This document shows positions 43,660 through 57,085 of a stretch of 64,000 nt of DNA, one piece after another; within the stretch, counting starts at the first letter, position 1; each line of letters opens with the position of its first letter. The notes beneath the pieces are model-generated. The model did not search any database, was not told the origin of the DNA, and saw nothing but the letters and a program-made list of their open reading frames with translations. The translations under genes were made by a program, and so were the position numbers. This DNA is from Halocafeteria seosinensis (taxonomy: Eukaryota > Sar > Bigyra > Bicosoecida), in assembly GCA_001687465.1 (NCBI GenBank), contig LVLI01000100.1:1-64000 (forward strand), in the 5' to 3' direction.

Positions 43660-46600
43660 ATGCTATGGGGAAAGCTCAGCCGTGTGCTCTTGTTAATGGT
43701 GTGCATGCTGGGAGCGTTGCCCACGTGTGTACTTTCGGCCCCATGCTCGGCAGCGAGTTCAGAAGACGGAGCGTCACACTGTTCTGTTGGCGAAAAACTA
43801 AACGGGGATGAATGCTGCGCATGTCCAGTAAGGTTGTTTCGTTATCGTTGAACCGTTTTCGATAAAAAATGTGGGTGTACGGCTCTTCTTCCAGGCTGGA
43901 TTCTACCAGGAAGAAGCTCAACATTCTCAAGCGGAATGCAAGGGTTGTCCTGCGGGCCGGTACCAACCAGATGAGCAGACAGATTTCTGTACGGCATGCC
44001 CTTCTGGCTACGCTGCAGACGAAGCGGGTTCTAGCAGCTGCACAGCGTGCTCTCCAGGATTCTTCCAAGGCAGTATTTCTAAGGAATCGTGCAAGAGCTG
44101 TCCCGCGGGATACGCCACAGCCGACGAAGGACAGGACGCCTGCGAGCAATGCTCTGCAGGTCGCTACTCCACCAAGAGTTCAGCCGAGTGTCGAATTTGT
44201 GAGCTCGGGAGGTATGCCAGTAAGGCGGCTAGTTCTTGCCGTGATTGTGCCACAGGCTTTACGGCATCAGAGGAAGCTAGTACCTGTGAAGAATGCCCAG
44301 CGGGGAGATACAGCAATGACACGCTAAGCAGTTGTCGCGATTGTCCTGGTGGATACTACCAATCTGAGTCTGGCAAGGGCAAATGCCGGATTGCACCAGC
44401 AGGCCGTTACGCTCTAAAAGGATCGAAGGACGCGCAGGACTGTCCTCGTGGTAGGTATGCGTCTGTGGAAGGGATATCATCTCAGACTTGTGAGGGTCTT
44501 TGTCCGGCGGGAAGCTATTGTCCTAGTCCAGGGTGGACGGATCCAAATGAATTCCCTTGTCCAGCGGGCAGATATGGCACGAGTGGCGCTACTAGTCGTG
44601 ATTGCAGCGGAGACTGCCCGCGTGGGTACTACTGTCCAGAAGGGACTGCGCAGGATGAAATGAAAGAATGCAACGCAGAAATTGATCCCGAGATATATTG
44701 TCTTCCGGGGCGCGGATCTTACTCGCGCGCTGAAGAAGGATACTATACTGGGCCCGTTGACTCCTCTCTTCGGTATACTGTGCATGAATGTGAATTGGGT
44801 TACTATTGTAGTGGTGGTGTGCGCTTCAAGTGCCCTGCGGGTCGATATGGTGATAAACGCGGCCTTATGGATCCCACTTGTTCTGGCACATGCGCTCCCG
44901 GCTATCTTTGTGTGGAAGGAAGTACATCTCCGCAAGATGATGTATGTAGTGATGGCGATCCTCTCTATTATTGTGCCGAGGGAGTTCGGGAGAAGTGTTC
45001 GGCGGGGTATACAACGCCGGAAACTCCCGAGAAGTCTCGTCGAACTTCATGCAAGGAGTGCCCTGAAGGGTATGTTTGCGAGGGAGGAGTTCGATATCCA
45101 AAAACCTGGTGGAATGATCGGTATTGCAAGGATTTTTCTGATGAAGTTCTTTTCATTGACCAAACTGACGGGGCTTTAAGCAAGAGACGCTTCACAGGGG
45201 CCGATTTACGAATCTCCTCCAGGGTTCAGTGGTCCGATATACAGTTTCGCGTCATTCAAGTAACGGCAAGCGGTTCAAACATCAACGGCGAGGAATGTTC
45301 CACGGAACAAACAATTGATGACTTTTTCGAAGTCGAAGAGACTGGGAATAACACCCATTCCTTTGGTCGTCTGTATGTCTCCAGTGGAGTACATATCCGT
45401 TCTTCGGAGTGTGACGAGTACACAGTCTCTGTCAAAGCCGAGGTACACGAAACCAATGGGAGTGTCTTAAGCCGTGACTGTAATATCCCTGTGGTTGTAC
45501 AACGCGGCAACTCAGCGCCTCGGTGGAATGGCGACACACGAGATCTGAAACTCGAAGCACCTAGAATCCGCAGCCGTGGCTTCAAAGTAAGTCAACCTCT
45601 TAACCAACTTTTCGAAGATCCTGATGGAGACGAAGTTTCCTTCTCATTTGAGGAGGAACAAGGTCATCCTTTCGTGATAGGAGCTTGTTCCGGCCAAATT
45701 TCCGTGGTAGATCCTCGTATGCTACGCGACACAGCTGTAAATTCTTTCGAACTCAAAATCATTGCAACAGATAACTTTCCAAACAATCTTGGGGTTACGA
45801 GGAAAGACGTAGTCATTGACGTTGTGCCCGCCAATCGTCCGCCAGTGGTCGTAGAGAACCCACCGGAACTGGTCGTACCTGTACAGTTTCGAGAGAGCGA
45901 GCCCCTGTTACGTAATGCTTTGTTGATTCTTGATGCAGAGGAATACGATCAAAGTGATGGAAAGTTTTGGCACGATTTAAGTCAATATGAGAGAACGGCT
46001 GATGTTAGTCGAGCCACGTTTTTAGGGAGCGAGACCTATGGACGTGCGGCATTCGAAGTAAGCGGCTGGGAGGGATTCATTGAAACGGGAATGACTACTG
46101 CTCCTGTCTCAGAAGAGGAAGGATCATTTGAATTTTATATTTATCCCTTGGGAAACAGTATAGGTACTGTCATTGAAGGCAATCGCTACCAAGGTGATAA
46201 TAGATGGGACGTCTCTTCAGGTAAAAAAGACAGGGCAATCAATTGGAAAAATCATGGAAGCTCTTCAACGCATCTGACACATTCAAAGGAGTTGGAGGAA
46301 CACTCATGGAGTCATGTGTGCATTACCTACAATGCAAACTCCCAAAGGGCGCGCATTTATTACGATGGCGAACAGGTCGCGGAAACTGCGTCTCAGTCGG
46401 CCTATGAGCTTACAGGAGATGAGAAAATACGAATTGGCGCTTTAGAGAAAGTAGAGGGAGAGCACCGTACACTAAACTTTGGTCGGCCTAATTTTGCAAT
46501 CGGGTTTTTGAGAATATATGGTAGAGAATTATCCAGTGAAGAAGTGAAGCGTTTGAAAGAACTCAGCGAGCGGCACGGTGAAGGCGCCACCATGAACATG

Positions 46601-49600
46601 CTAATTGAGCTGGAGAATTGGCAAAGACCTGACGTTGGTACACAGCTAGTGACAAGATCATCGCCTGTGATGTCCTCGTTGCTGAATAAAACCATTGCCA
46701 CAGATCCAGACGGCGATCGCATCTTTACGGAATTTAGTAGATGTGATCTGGGCACCTTTTGTGACGCTTTTTCTTTGACGAAAAGCGGTACAGTTACTGT
46801 TAAAGATAATTCGTTGCTGGATTGGACCCGCCCCGGCCAGTTACCACAGTTTATCCTTGTAAAATATTTTGACAAAATCACCAAACCAGTGGAAAGGACG
46901 TTTCCTGTTCATGTCCAAGGCTTGAGGGAAGCCCCCAGCGTAGTAACGTCATCATTCTCGATGAGTGAGTCATTCGTTGGATTGCTTGGAGAGCTTGAAG
47001 GAGACGATAAGGAAGGCGCAGCTTTGAGATTCGAACTTCTCAATGTTGTAACAAACCTCGGTGAATCAGCCGTTTCAGATAGGATCTCCGTCGATCACTC
47101 TGGAAAGGTACACATAAACGAGCCATTCGCAGCTTTCCACTGTGCTAGTGCATGCAATTGTACGAAGCTCTATGAATATGCTATCCTAGAGGTAGTTGCA
47201 GAAGCAATTACCAGTCCCGGAAATAAGCCGGGACCCATGCGATCTGCTCCTAAAGATGTTCGGATCAGTATCACGGTGAACAATAAACCACCGCAGTTTA
47301 CTGGAACGTCAGAAGCGTTGACTGTTAGAGAAGGAGAGGGAGATGTAGGGGTGTTTGATGCCTCGACTTTCTTCTGCGACCGAGAAGGAACTCAGTTGAA
47401 ATTTTCGTTTGAATGGTCGAATGACGAGCCGGAGTACATTGATAACCTCTCTCTTTCAGCGGGAGGAGTGGTGTCTGTGGTATCCCCACTAAATTTTGAG
47501 GCAATTCGAACCATTGGATTGCGCATTTTAGCAACGGATTCTTGGGATAACCCGAAAACGACTGCTGTGAATGTTGACTTAAACGTGGTCGATGTGCCCG
47601 AAGCCCCAACGGTAATAACTAGGCACGCATACGTTGACGAGCTGACAACCTTTGACGATGGACCATTTTCTAAGGTAAACGTGTCAGACCCCGATATCTA
47701 CGCTGATGAAGATGATCCCTATGCCTCCACACCGTCGGAATTTTCTTTTGAACAGCTGGGTTCTGAGGATTTACTTCACTTACACACTGACGGGCGTGTT
47801 TCAATAGCTAACGGGAACATTCCTGATTACACGCTGCTTTATCCTGAACCTCGATACACCATGGATTTCAGGGTGCTTGATGTTGTCAATGCGGTGGAAT
47901 CCAAAAGCACGTTGACCGTGACTGTTTTTCCTGTTCCACGAGCTCCAGAATTCGCTTCGAACCAAAGCTTTCGTTTGGACGCTCTGGCAGAAAGTGGCAC
48001 TCAGATAGGAGTGGTTGATGCAAGAGATCCTAACATTGGGGACAGCTTAGAATTTCGACTTCTGTCGAGCCCGCCCTTTTTGCTCATTGACAATGATGGG
48101 ACGCTGTATTTCGAAGGAGATAATTCGAACCTAATAGAAGGACAGCAATACAACTTCATTGTGGAAGTTAGTGATTTATCCAATATAACGACACTGAGTG
48201 AGCCATTCGAATTGCAAATCGTCGAAGGGGCTCAAGCGCCGTTCTGGAAAAATGATACTGACCTAGCTCGTAAACACCCTCCGGTGGTGAAGGTTAAGGA
48301 GCATTTTTCAGGCGTCGTTCCAGACTTTAGTCCTGAGTGCGTCGATCCCAACGAGGAATCGATTCGGTATCAACTAAGCAACGCTTCTCCGTTTATCTAT
48401 TTGGACATATTTAGGATCCAGGCTGGAACAGGTAGGATTGAAGTAATTGAACCGGATATCCTGGACTACGAAACTATTAAAAGTACTTCTGGTACCCTTG
48501 AAATTGTTTGTCTCGACTCGTTTGGACTACAGGTCGAAGGAACAGTAGTCATAAGCGTTCTAGACTCACCGGAAGCACCGGTCCTTCAGAATGTTCCGGA
48601 TGATCTGGTGCTCTCTGCGTTAGAAACCGATCCTGTGGGGAAGCTTCTCCGATCCATGACAGCATGGGATCAGGACGAAAGTAGCCGCTTCTCGCTATCC
48701 TTCTCGGCAGCGCACTGGTTCCCCGATGTGCCTCTAGATGTGCCCGTCGAGACAACGCAACCATCGTACTCCTTTGACGGGCACACAGCTACGACTAATG
48801 TAACCATTAAATCGGATCTTGATTACTTCGTGCGGTCCCGTTACGTCTTGAATATTACGGTTATGGATGAATCACGTCTCTCTGATAGCAAGGAAGTGGA
48901 ATTTAATGTTCTCTACGTCAATGAGCCACCCACTTTCAATCAATCGGAGTATAGCGTCGAAGTAGCGGAAGATGCAACAGCTAGTTCACCTGTTCAATCC
49001 ATTTTTGGCTATTACCATAGGAATGCAAATATGCATCCCCGATTTGATGTGGTTGGAGGAGAAACGCACTTATTTCACTTCAAAGACGCTACCTTATATC
49101 TATCTGCTAACGCTGATCTGGATTACGAGCGTCAGCAATTTCATTCTATTTCAATACGGATTACTGATGACGCAGGTGGCTATGATGAAGCTAACGTAAC
49201 AATCAAGGTGATCAATGTTAATGACACTGAAGTGCACCGGATTGAATGGGAACCTCATTCTCCTGGAGGAGGTTCGAAATTAGCCATGCACGGGTCGAAC
49301 ATCGGGCCAATTTGGCAAGAAGTCCCCATCTTTGCTCTAGTTCAGTCCAATGATGGTCAGAACTTCTTTCGAAGCAATTGCTCTCGGGAGATGGTATCCT
49401 CCACAGAGTGGAATAATACCCACGCGTGTTGTGTGGTTCCACCAGGAACAGGCCGAAATTTACAATGGACACTTTGGGCTGATGGCGACAAATACTCGGC
49501 TCAGAGCATGGTCACATCGTATGCTCAGCCGATGACTACTGGCATTAGCTACTGGCCGGACAATGCTTCAACGCTTGGCGGTGAGCTAATCCGCGTTGAG

Positions 49601-52600
49601 GGCTTCAATTTTGGGCCAATAACGCTTATCAACTCGGAATGCAAGACATTTCCAACACCGGTGACCGTAGAATATACCGCTTGCGAAGCGTGCCCCCACC
49701 TGGTTGCGGAAGAGTGCGAAATCGTTGTGGACGACCAACTGATAGAATGTAAAACAGCTGAGGGAGTCGGCGCGGAGCTTACCTTTATCACATACATTGG
49801 TTTGGTAAACAGTAACTGGGTGCAGCAGTCCCAATGGTTTAATACCGCTGTAGGATATGCAAGGCCGCACATAGTGGACGTTGTTAACCTGAGGAGTAGC
49901 TTCCCAACAGGCGGTGCACAGAATGCATTTATACTCATTGGGACTAACTTCGGATCGTTCCCTGAAATGACAAAAGTATGGATTTCAAACGGGAATTTCA
50001 CCAAGCACACAGAATGTAAGGCCACTTTCCAAAATCATACCCATTTGTTGTGTAACCTTCCTCCTGGGCTAGGTCACTCCTTTGAGTGGACGGTCTCTGT
50101 AGCAGGACAATTTTCCACAAGAGGAAAAAGTTTTCTTGTTTCATACGATCCTCCTGTTTTGGAAGCAGTAGTAGATCGCACCGGTGGCCAACCCAGACAT
50201 ATGGACACACAGGGGAATGAAGTAGTATTTCTTCGGGGGTCCAACTTTGGCGTTGCCTCAGGCAATTCAAGCGACTCCCTAACTGTTCAATATGGAGACA
50301 GTAGTGGCATGCAGTATTATGGCGTAAATTGTAAAGTCCTAACTGCTCATGTCGAGCTTGAGTGTTTGACATCTCCCGGTGTAGGTCATTCTCATGATTG
50401 GATAGCATTCATTGGATATCAAGCTTCTGATGTACTGACCGATCAAACAGGTTATCATTCTCCTATTGTGACACAGTTTAGCAGGGTCAATTTCTCTGCT
50501 TCTAGCGTGGCAAACCTAGATACCCGCGGTGGTGAGATCGTGGAGATAATCGGGCAATTTTTTGGTCCTCCTGGTGCTAAAGTAGACCGAGCGGTTTACA
50601 AATCTGGCAACGAGACGTATCAGGCACCGGAGTGCGATGTCCTCTCTGACAGCAGCATAGAGTGCTTAACTGCTCCTGGTTCGGGAACGGATCACTATTG
50701 GACGGTAACTGTCGGAGGTCAGGACTCGGAGACGTCAACCACCTCCTATCATCCGCCGGTTATCCGAGGCTTCAGAGGGGTGAATAATACTGACACTGCA
50801 TGTCTTAGTACACTGGGTGGACAGTGGATAGAGATCTTTGGTCAGCATTTCGGTCCTGGCGCAATGAGTGAACAGTCGCTGAACTCTGTAACGTATGGTG
50901 TACGCGGGTATGAGTACTCTGCAAAAGGATGTTTCATTAGGAATCACACAAGCATTTACTGTAAGAGTATTCCCGGTTTCGGAGCTAACCATGTATGGCT
51001 TGTCACAATTTCTGGACAGACTAGCCAACCTAGCACAACTACAACAAGCTACGCTCCTCCACGAATAGCCGACATCAGCCGGCAGATGGGCTCAACTGAT
51101 GGAGGCGAGCTGGTGAGAATTCAAGGGTACGATTTGGGCTATGGGTTGCCAGAGGATGTTTCTCTTAATGTACTTGTCGATAGCCAAGGCCTACAAGACA
51201 CTCTAGGTCTTCCTTCTTCTCAACTGATCGAGTATATAGGGCGGCTACAAACATCCCCTGGCGGCGTTTCTGAAGGAATGTTCAATTCCGGGTTTCCCTT
51301 GACAGTTGCTCAGTCTTGGTGGGAAGGAACGACGCGAGTTTCCGCAAGTGTAAATATAGTGTCTCAGTCGTTCGACCTACAGGATTTGGAATTTACGATG
51401 CCTGAAGGGTTTGGCGTAGAGAGGGTTGTAGCAGTTGTTGTAGAAGACAGGAGCTCTTTTCCTGTCCGTTACTCCTACCAAGCACCGGAGATTCAAAATG
51501 TGGCTCCTAGACTACCAAAGCCAGGCAGTCAAGAGATGGAAGTAAAAATCGACGGACGGAACTTTTGTCGAGGTCCTTCGTGCAAGGAACGATCATGTTG
51601 CGGTCGACTCTTTGTAGACGGGAAGGTATTCAATATAGCCCCCGACACTTATTCCCATAGTTCGATAACGTTCTTAATCGTTCCTGAACTGGAACACACC
51701 GTGCAAATTGAAGTATTGGATCAACCTCAGAGTTCTGTCAAATGGACGTTTAAGGATGAGGCTCCTTCGATATCTAGCCAGACTGAGTTCCAAGATGTAC
51801 CAGAATTTTCTACAGCCGGTGGTGAGAGGTTGTGGATTTATGACATTGGTGGACTTCGGTTCCCTAGTGATAAGGCCCAGCCTGAACTTATCAATGTAAC
51901 TATTGGGTCTCAACATAGACTTTGTAGGGATGTACGGGTAAAATACTCCCTAGAACGACCCAGCAACATTAGTTGCGTAGTGCCGGCGTGGGTAGGAAGA
52001 AACTTGGATGTGTTTGTACAAGTTGGTGAAATGCGTTCGGCATCCGGCGATTTCAGGATTAGTTATGCACCTCCCCAGGTTGACTGTGTCGTTTTCGAAA
52101 ATTCGGTGGTTTATGGGGAACCGTCTAAATGCCCCGCTATTGACAACAAGAGGAGAGGACTGGCTTCAGATGGTATCCCCACGGAGGGTGCTACTGTCTC
52201 TGTCCACGGATCAAATTTCGGAAACCCGGAACTAGGCGGACCCAACACGGATATTGTGAGCACTATATCGGCGTTTCAGACAGACGTCGATATTGTTCAG
52301 CACTCCCACAGCAAACTGGTGCTACGGCTACCCCCAGGAGCAGGGACAGAGAATTCAACAGGGCCTACGTACCGCTTTTCCGTTGGGCAGCGAGAGAATA
52401 GTGTTGCTTTTTCTTTTGATTATGCACCTCCAATTATAGAGTATGTGACTCCGGGAACAATCCCAACCCTCCCATCTAATACGGCAATCCGAATAATCGG
52501 TAAGAACTTTGGGCCATCATCACCTACGAAGAGTGGTGAGTTGGACTTTGTCCCTACTGTACGGGTCTTGATCAACGAAAAGGGATGTCGACTCAGGTGG

Positions 52601-55600
52601 TCAAACCATACGATGATAGAGTGCTTTCCACCTTCCGGTCAAGGTGACAATGTGGAAGTTAAAGTGTTTGTAGAGGACCAGGGAGATTCATCGGTGGGGA
52701 TGCTTCGATACAGCGGCCCGAGCATAGAAAGCATTCTCCCTTCCCGTGGGCCTACAACTGGAATGGACAATGGTGAAGCGTTTACCATAATTCTCGAATC
52801 TACTGAGTTGAACAACTTTGGCGAAGATGGCATTGTGGAATTACATGCTCAACATACTATTTACATTCCGGAGCGCCCCGTCTTTAATCACTCACATATC
52901 GTGTTTGGTTTGCCCGAAGGTTACGGTGGGGACTTAGATGTCAAGGTGGTCGTGAATGGGTACAATGCGGATTCTGGTACCGACTGGCTTCGAGCTGCAT
53001 TTTCTTACTTCTTACCCGAGGTACATCAGATTCGTCGCCTTGAGAATGACCTTGTTACTTTTCGAGATTGCACCCCCTCTCGGCAGTGTGATTCCTACGA
53101 GGGGCGACGGACGTGTTTTGATCGTCACCCACAATGCTTTCCTACGAGAGGAGGTGCTCCAGTCGCAGTCATTGGAGACAATTTTGGACCAGACCCCTCT
53201 GTTGTAGCAGTCTATATGGGGGAAGTCAAGTGTGACAATGACCGTGTGGACATGCGCAATCGTTTTTCTCACTCGAAAATCTTATGCACTCTCCCAGAGC
53301 ATGTTGGCACTGATGTCCCTGTGGTGGTCAGTGTACAGGAGCGGAAGTCTCATGAACAGTTATCGTTTTCTTACGATCCTCCTGTCATAGATACGGTGGT
53401 CCCCAATACACCCGATGCTCAAGGTGAAGAAATAACAATCCGAGGGCAAAATTTTGGTCCTAGCGGCCAGTCAGTGTCAGTTTTTGTCAGTAATTTGACC
53501 TGCAAGAACGCGTTCGTCCTAGGCCACAATGAACTGAGCTGCAAAATGCAAGCTGATGTTGTTGGACCGAAAAGCGTCGACATTAGCGTTGCTGAGCAAT
53601 CTGTACGATTCTCGGCCTGGCAAGAGCTGGTTGTAGCCAAATGTATGCAGGATTGGTATGGGCTGGAGGGTGAAAAATGCCTATACTGCCCCGAAGAAGA
53701 GATAGGTGCTGTGTGTCCCGGAGGTGAGCTATACATTGATTTGGTCATTTCTGACGAGGGCTTTTGGCGTGTGAATGACAGTACCCCGTCGGAGAGGTGC
53801 CACGACGCTCGGCAAAATAGGGAAAAGTGTCCCGTATTTTTACCGTGTGAGCCAACTTGGGCATGTGCGGTAGGCAACAAGTGTACCGAAGGCTACACGG
53901 GTCAACGCTGTAGTTCCTGTAGTGGAGGCACGCATTTTCGCATCAACGGAGTCTGCCAAAAATGCCCCAACCATGCTTGGCTACTTGGTGTTTTCATCGG
54001 TCTTGCAGCGATCGGTGGGTGTACTGGAGCGTACCTCATTAACTCCAAGGGTCTGCGCCTGGCAGCCTTTACAATAGGCGTTGACTACTTTCAAGTGTTG
54101 GCCATGTTTGCTCGTACTCGAGTCCGGTGGCCTCATGTGATGGAGAGAACGCTTCAGATAATGTCGTTTTTCAATTTAAACCTTGAGTTGGCGGCTCCGG
54201 AGTGTTATATGAAGCCGGCTCCACCGTATGAATCCAAATGGATGGTCACTATGGGGTTACCACTTCTGGCATTGGCACTACTTTGCCTACTATACGTACT
54301 CCACTATTTGTACAAACTGGTGATCTTACGACGTCCATCGAGCAGACGGCATTCGCACATGAATGCGATAATTGCCACAGCTATCGTGATTTTGTATGTA
54401 CTGTATCTCTTCTTGACGCGGACGACGTTAGATGTCTTCAATTGTGCTCCCACGGATCCGCCTGATGGGAACCTATACATGGCCGGCAACACGAACATAA
54501 TATGCGGGGAAAGCAGCGTTCATGTCGAGTTGTTGCTACCATTAGCTCTTCTAGCTACGGTAGTTTACGTCGCTGGGTTCCCTATTGGATCGTTTCTGCT
54601 ATTGCGCCGCAATAAAACGAAAGTGAAGACGGACCAAATCCTGAGAGCTCATTCTACCGGGAGATCCGTGTTAGAGAATCCGTACTACGTGTTCCGGCGC
54701 CGTTACCAAAGGTTATACAACCTCTTTAAGCCTGGGAAGTGGTACTGGATCCTGATAATTCTTGGTCGGAAGTTTCTCATAGCAGTAACGGCTCTAATCT
54801 TTCGTGCTAGCCCAGTATACCAGTTAGCCATGGCCCTCCTTGTAATATTCGTGGCGTACATTCTCCAGGTCCGTAATCAGCCATATATGAGCATGTTGGA
54901 CTATAGTGATGTAATCGAAGAGCACAAGAAGAAACTCGAGGAAGGAGATGAATTACATATGCGCATTCAAACAACTATAGACGCGAATAACGCACAGAAT
55001 GTGAAAAAGGCACGACAGGCTTCTACGTGGGCCCACCAAGAGCAGAAGCGATTGCTTGAGAAAAAACGATCACTACATATGTCACAGCAAGTTGTATTAT
55101 ACTTGTTAGACTACAATACCGTTGAGGCCTTGCTTCTCTCAAGCACTATATTGGTGAATTTGGCCGGCATTATGTTTCTGTCAAGTCGATTCGACGGGGA
55201 ATCATTGCAGTATTATAGGGGAGAATTTGAAGCATTAGGTATCCTAACTATGTTAATTGTGGTCATCTCTACATTGTATTTTATTTGCGTTTTTGTATTC
55301 GAGCTTGTAAACAATTTGAGTCCAGAGAAAGCAATGGAGCTTTTGGCGATGTGTTCATGCGGCCGCACAGTATCCTCTTCTGAAATGGGCGTTCGAACGG
55401 ACGCATCCAACAGTGCCATTGACACCAATGTTGAAACGCATACCAATCCTCTTGCAATTGCTAGCGTGAGCCAAACCGACGGAACACGACAGACTAGCCG
55501 AAACGAAGATGAAGCTGGTGAACATGATCCAAACGGCGCGTTAAGAGTTGAGCTGGAGAATATGCGGAAGGAAGTACATGCACTCAAAGAAGAAAATTCA

Positions 55601-55768
55601 AAATTGAAGAGCCACCATGTTCAGCCAGTAAAACTACGTGCGAAGCAGAAGCAAACCTTTGAGCAATATCAGACGCGTAATTCGAATGTGTTGAAGGGAA
55701 AAGCTAAACAGGGCAAACGGGGACTCGGGGATTGGCAACGTACCTCGAAAAGCACTCGTGAACTGTGA
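43660..55768 (+). CDS. Giant GCC2/GCC3, cadherin/LamG-like, IPT/TIG polytopic surface protein
   Basis: Two exons, 43660-43827 and 43895-55768, joining to 4013 residues. Exon 1 encodes a signal peptide (LSRVLLLMVCMLGALPTCVL). The 67-nt intron joins CACP to AGFYQEE inside a cysteine-rich unit. Domains in order, with rough residues: GCC2/GCC3 cysteine-rich units (50-450: CKGCPAGRYQPDE, CTACSPGFFQGSIS); cadherin-like repeats (590-1840: ATDNFPNN, LDYERQQFHSISIRITDDAG) with a LamG/concanavalin-like domain inserted (790-945: WSHVCITYNANSQRARIYYD); about a dozen IPT/TIG repeats (1840-3300: TLGGQWIEIFGQHFGPG, GEEITIRGQNFGPSG); a Cys-rich EGF-like segment (3300-3410: CTEGYTGQRCSSC); several membrane helices (3410-3860); and a coiled-coil cytoplasmic tail. 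Such architecture suggests adhesion or sensing. A channel or receptor role for the membrane part is possible but unproven. Confidence 0.9.
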
Positions 55769-57085
55769 GTTACGGATCGCTCCTCCTGAGGGGCGGTAAA
55801 CCCTGTCACCATTGCTGCGTCAGATACGAGTAATCGGGGTACGGTAAGCATGTAGTGTAGCGCCACCTGCTCTGTGGTTCTCTAGTTCTCGGCTATACTA
55901 GCTCCGCAGTGCCTATCGTAGCTTTTTAACGGATTACCGTTGTTGGTACGTCTCCACTTGGCGACCAACTGCAATTCGCATATACCACCACCGTAGAGTG
56001 GTTGCACGAGAAAGCCACGATATGACATGGATGATCCAGGGACAGCGTCCTGTTAAAGCCAACGGCGTGACGACCGTAGTAAAATGTACACAAAGAAATA
56101 ATTTTGATTTTAGAAGAACCACAGGAGGAACTAAAACATGTTCGCAACTTCCTGTTGAACATACACTCGTAGAGGGTTGTTCACTCGAACAAACTCTTTT
56201 CGAAAAAGGTGGATGCCACTGGACAATACTCATACTGTGCCCGTGGTACTGTGACATTCTGCCAAAACTAAATGCCCTAGATAATCGTTGTCTCTAACCT
56301 GTTTGTTGTGTTCCAATGCGATACAGAACACTTACGGACGAATGTTAAAATTTCATATCTGTTTACGTGGCCACGTCAAGTTCAGATTCTTCGGAAATGC
56401 TTAACACGGGAATCCAACACCCGAGTACTGTATTGACTAGGTGGGAAGTACCGCTGTCATTTGGCAACATGAAGGTATCCAGAAGATTCTGAGCTACCTA
56501 CTGTTGTCAGAGCTTGTCATTCACAACACAGTGGCGTTTTACACCTTCAGCACTTCGCCTCCTCTCACGTTGCACAGTACGGGATGACTTCCGGACTTCA
56601 GCTTCAGCTTCCATGCCAGTCCTCTTACACTTTTTGACTTTACGTGATGAAAATTGAGCTCCTATACCGCAAAACCTTGCAGCAAGTCTTCATTCACAGA
56701 AACCAGGAAGCTGTGGACAGCTGGTCCCAAACAAACCCGGCGCCAACAGTCGACGATCAGACAAATCGCGGAACTGTAATCACAAGGAACTGGACCAAAT
56801 CGTCTAAGCTAGGTAGGCTGTCGGTAACAACTCAGTGAATGCGTCCGTAAATGTAAGTTCCAAACCCCTTGGAGAAAAGAAGAGAAAGAAACGATAATCC
56901 AGAGTATTTCATGCCAAGAAGGATTCCTTTCTTTTGGCCGATAACGTTTGTCCCAGTCATTGTTTCAATCCTGTTCGACATGTTGAAGTTACCTGATCCT
57001 CCGGCGGGACTCCTACAAATTCACTCTCTATGTTGGATTGACAACAACATTGCTCTAAGAGATTCGATGCTCGTATTGCAGGACG
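55769..57085. other. Intergenic region, no gene seen
   Basis: 1.3 kb between the giant gene and ESS2. Short open frames occur on both strands but none shows a family motif or a consistent exon chain. It should hold the ESS2 promoter. Confidence 0.5.

Noticed and set aside
43871-43894. Start of the giant gene at 43871
   Set aside because: The codon there is GTG inside an intron. Splicing 43827 to 43895 gives a signal peptide and keeps the cysteine unit intact.
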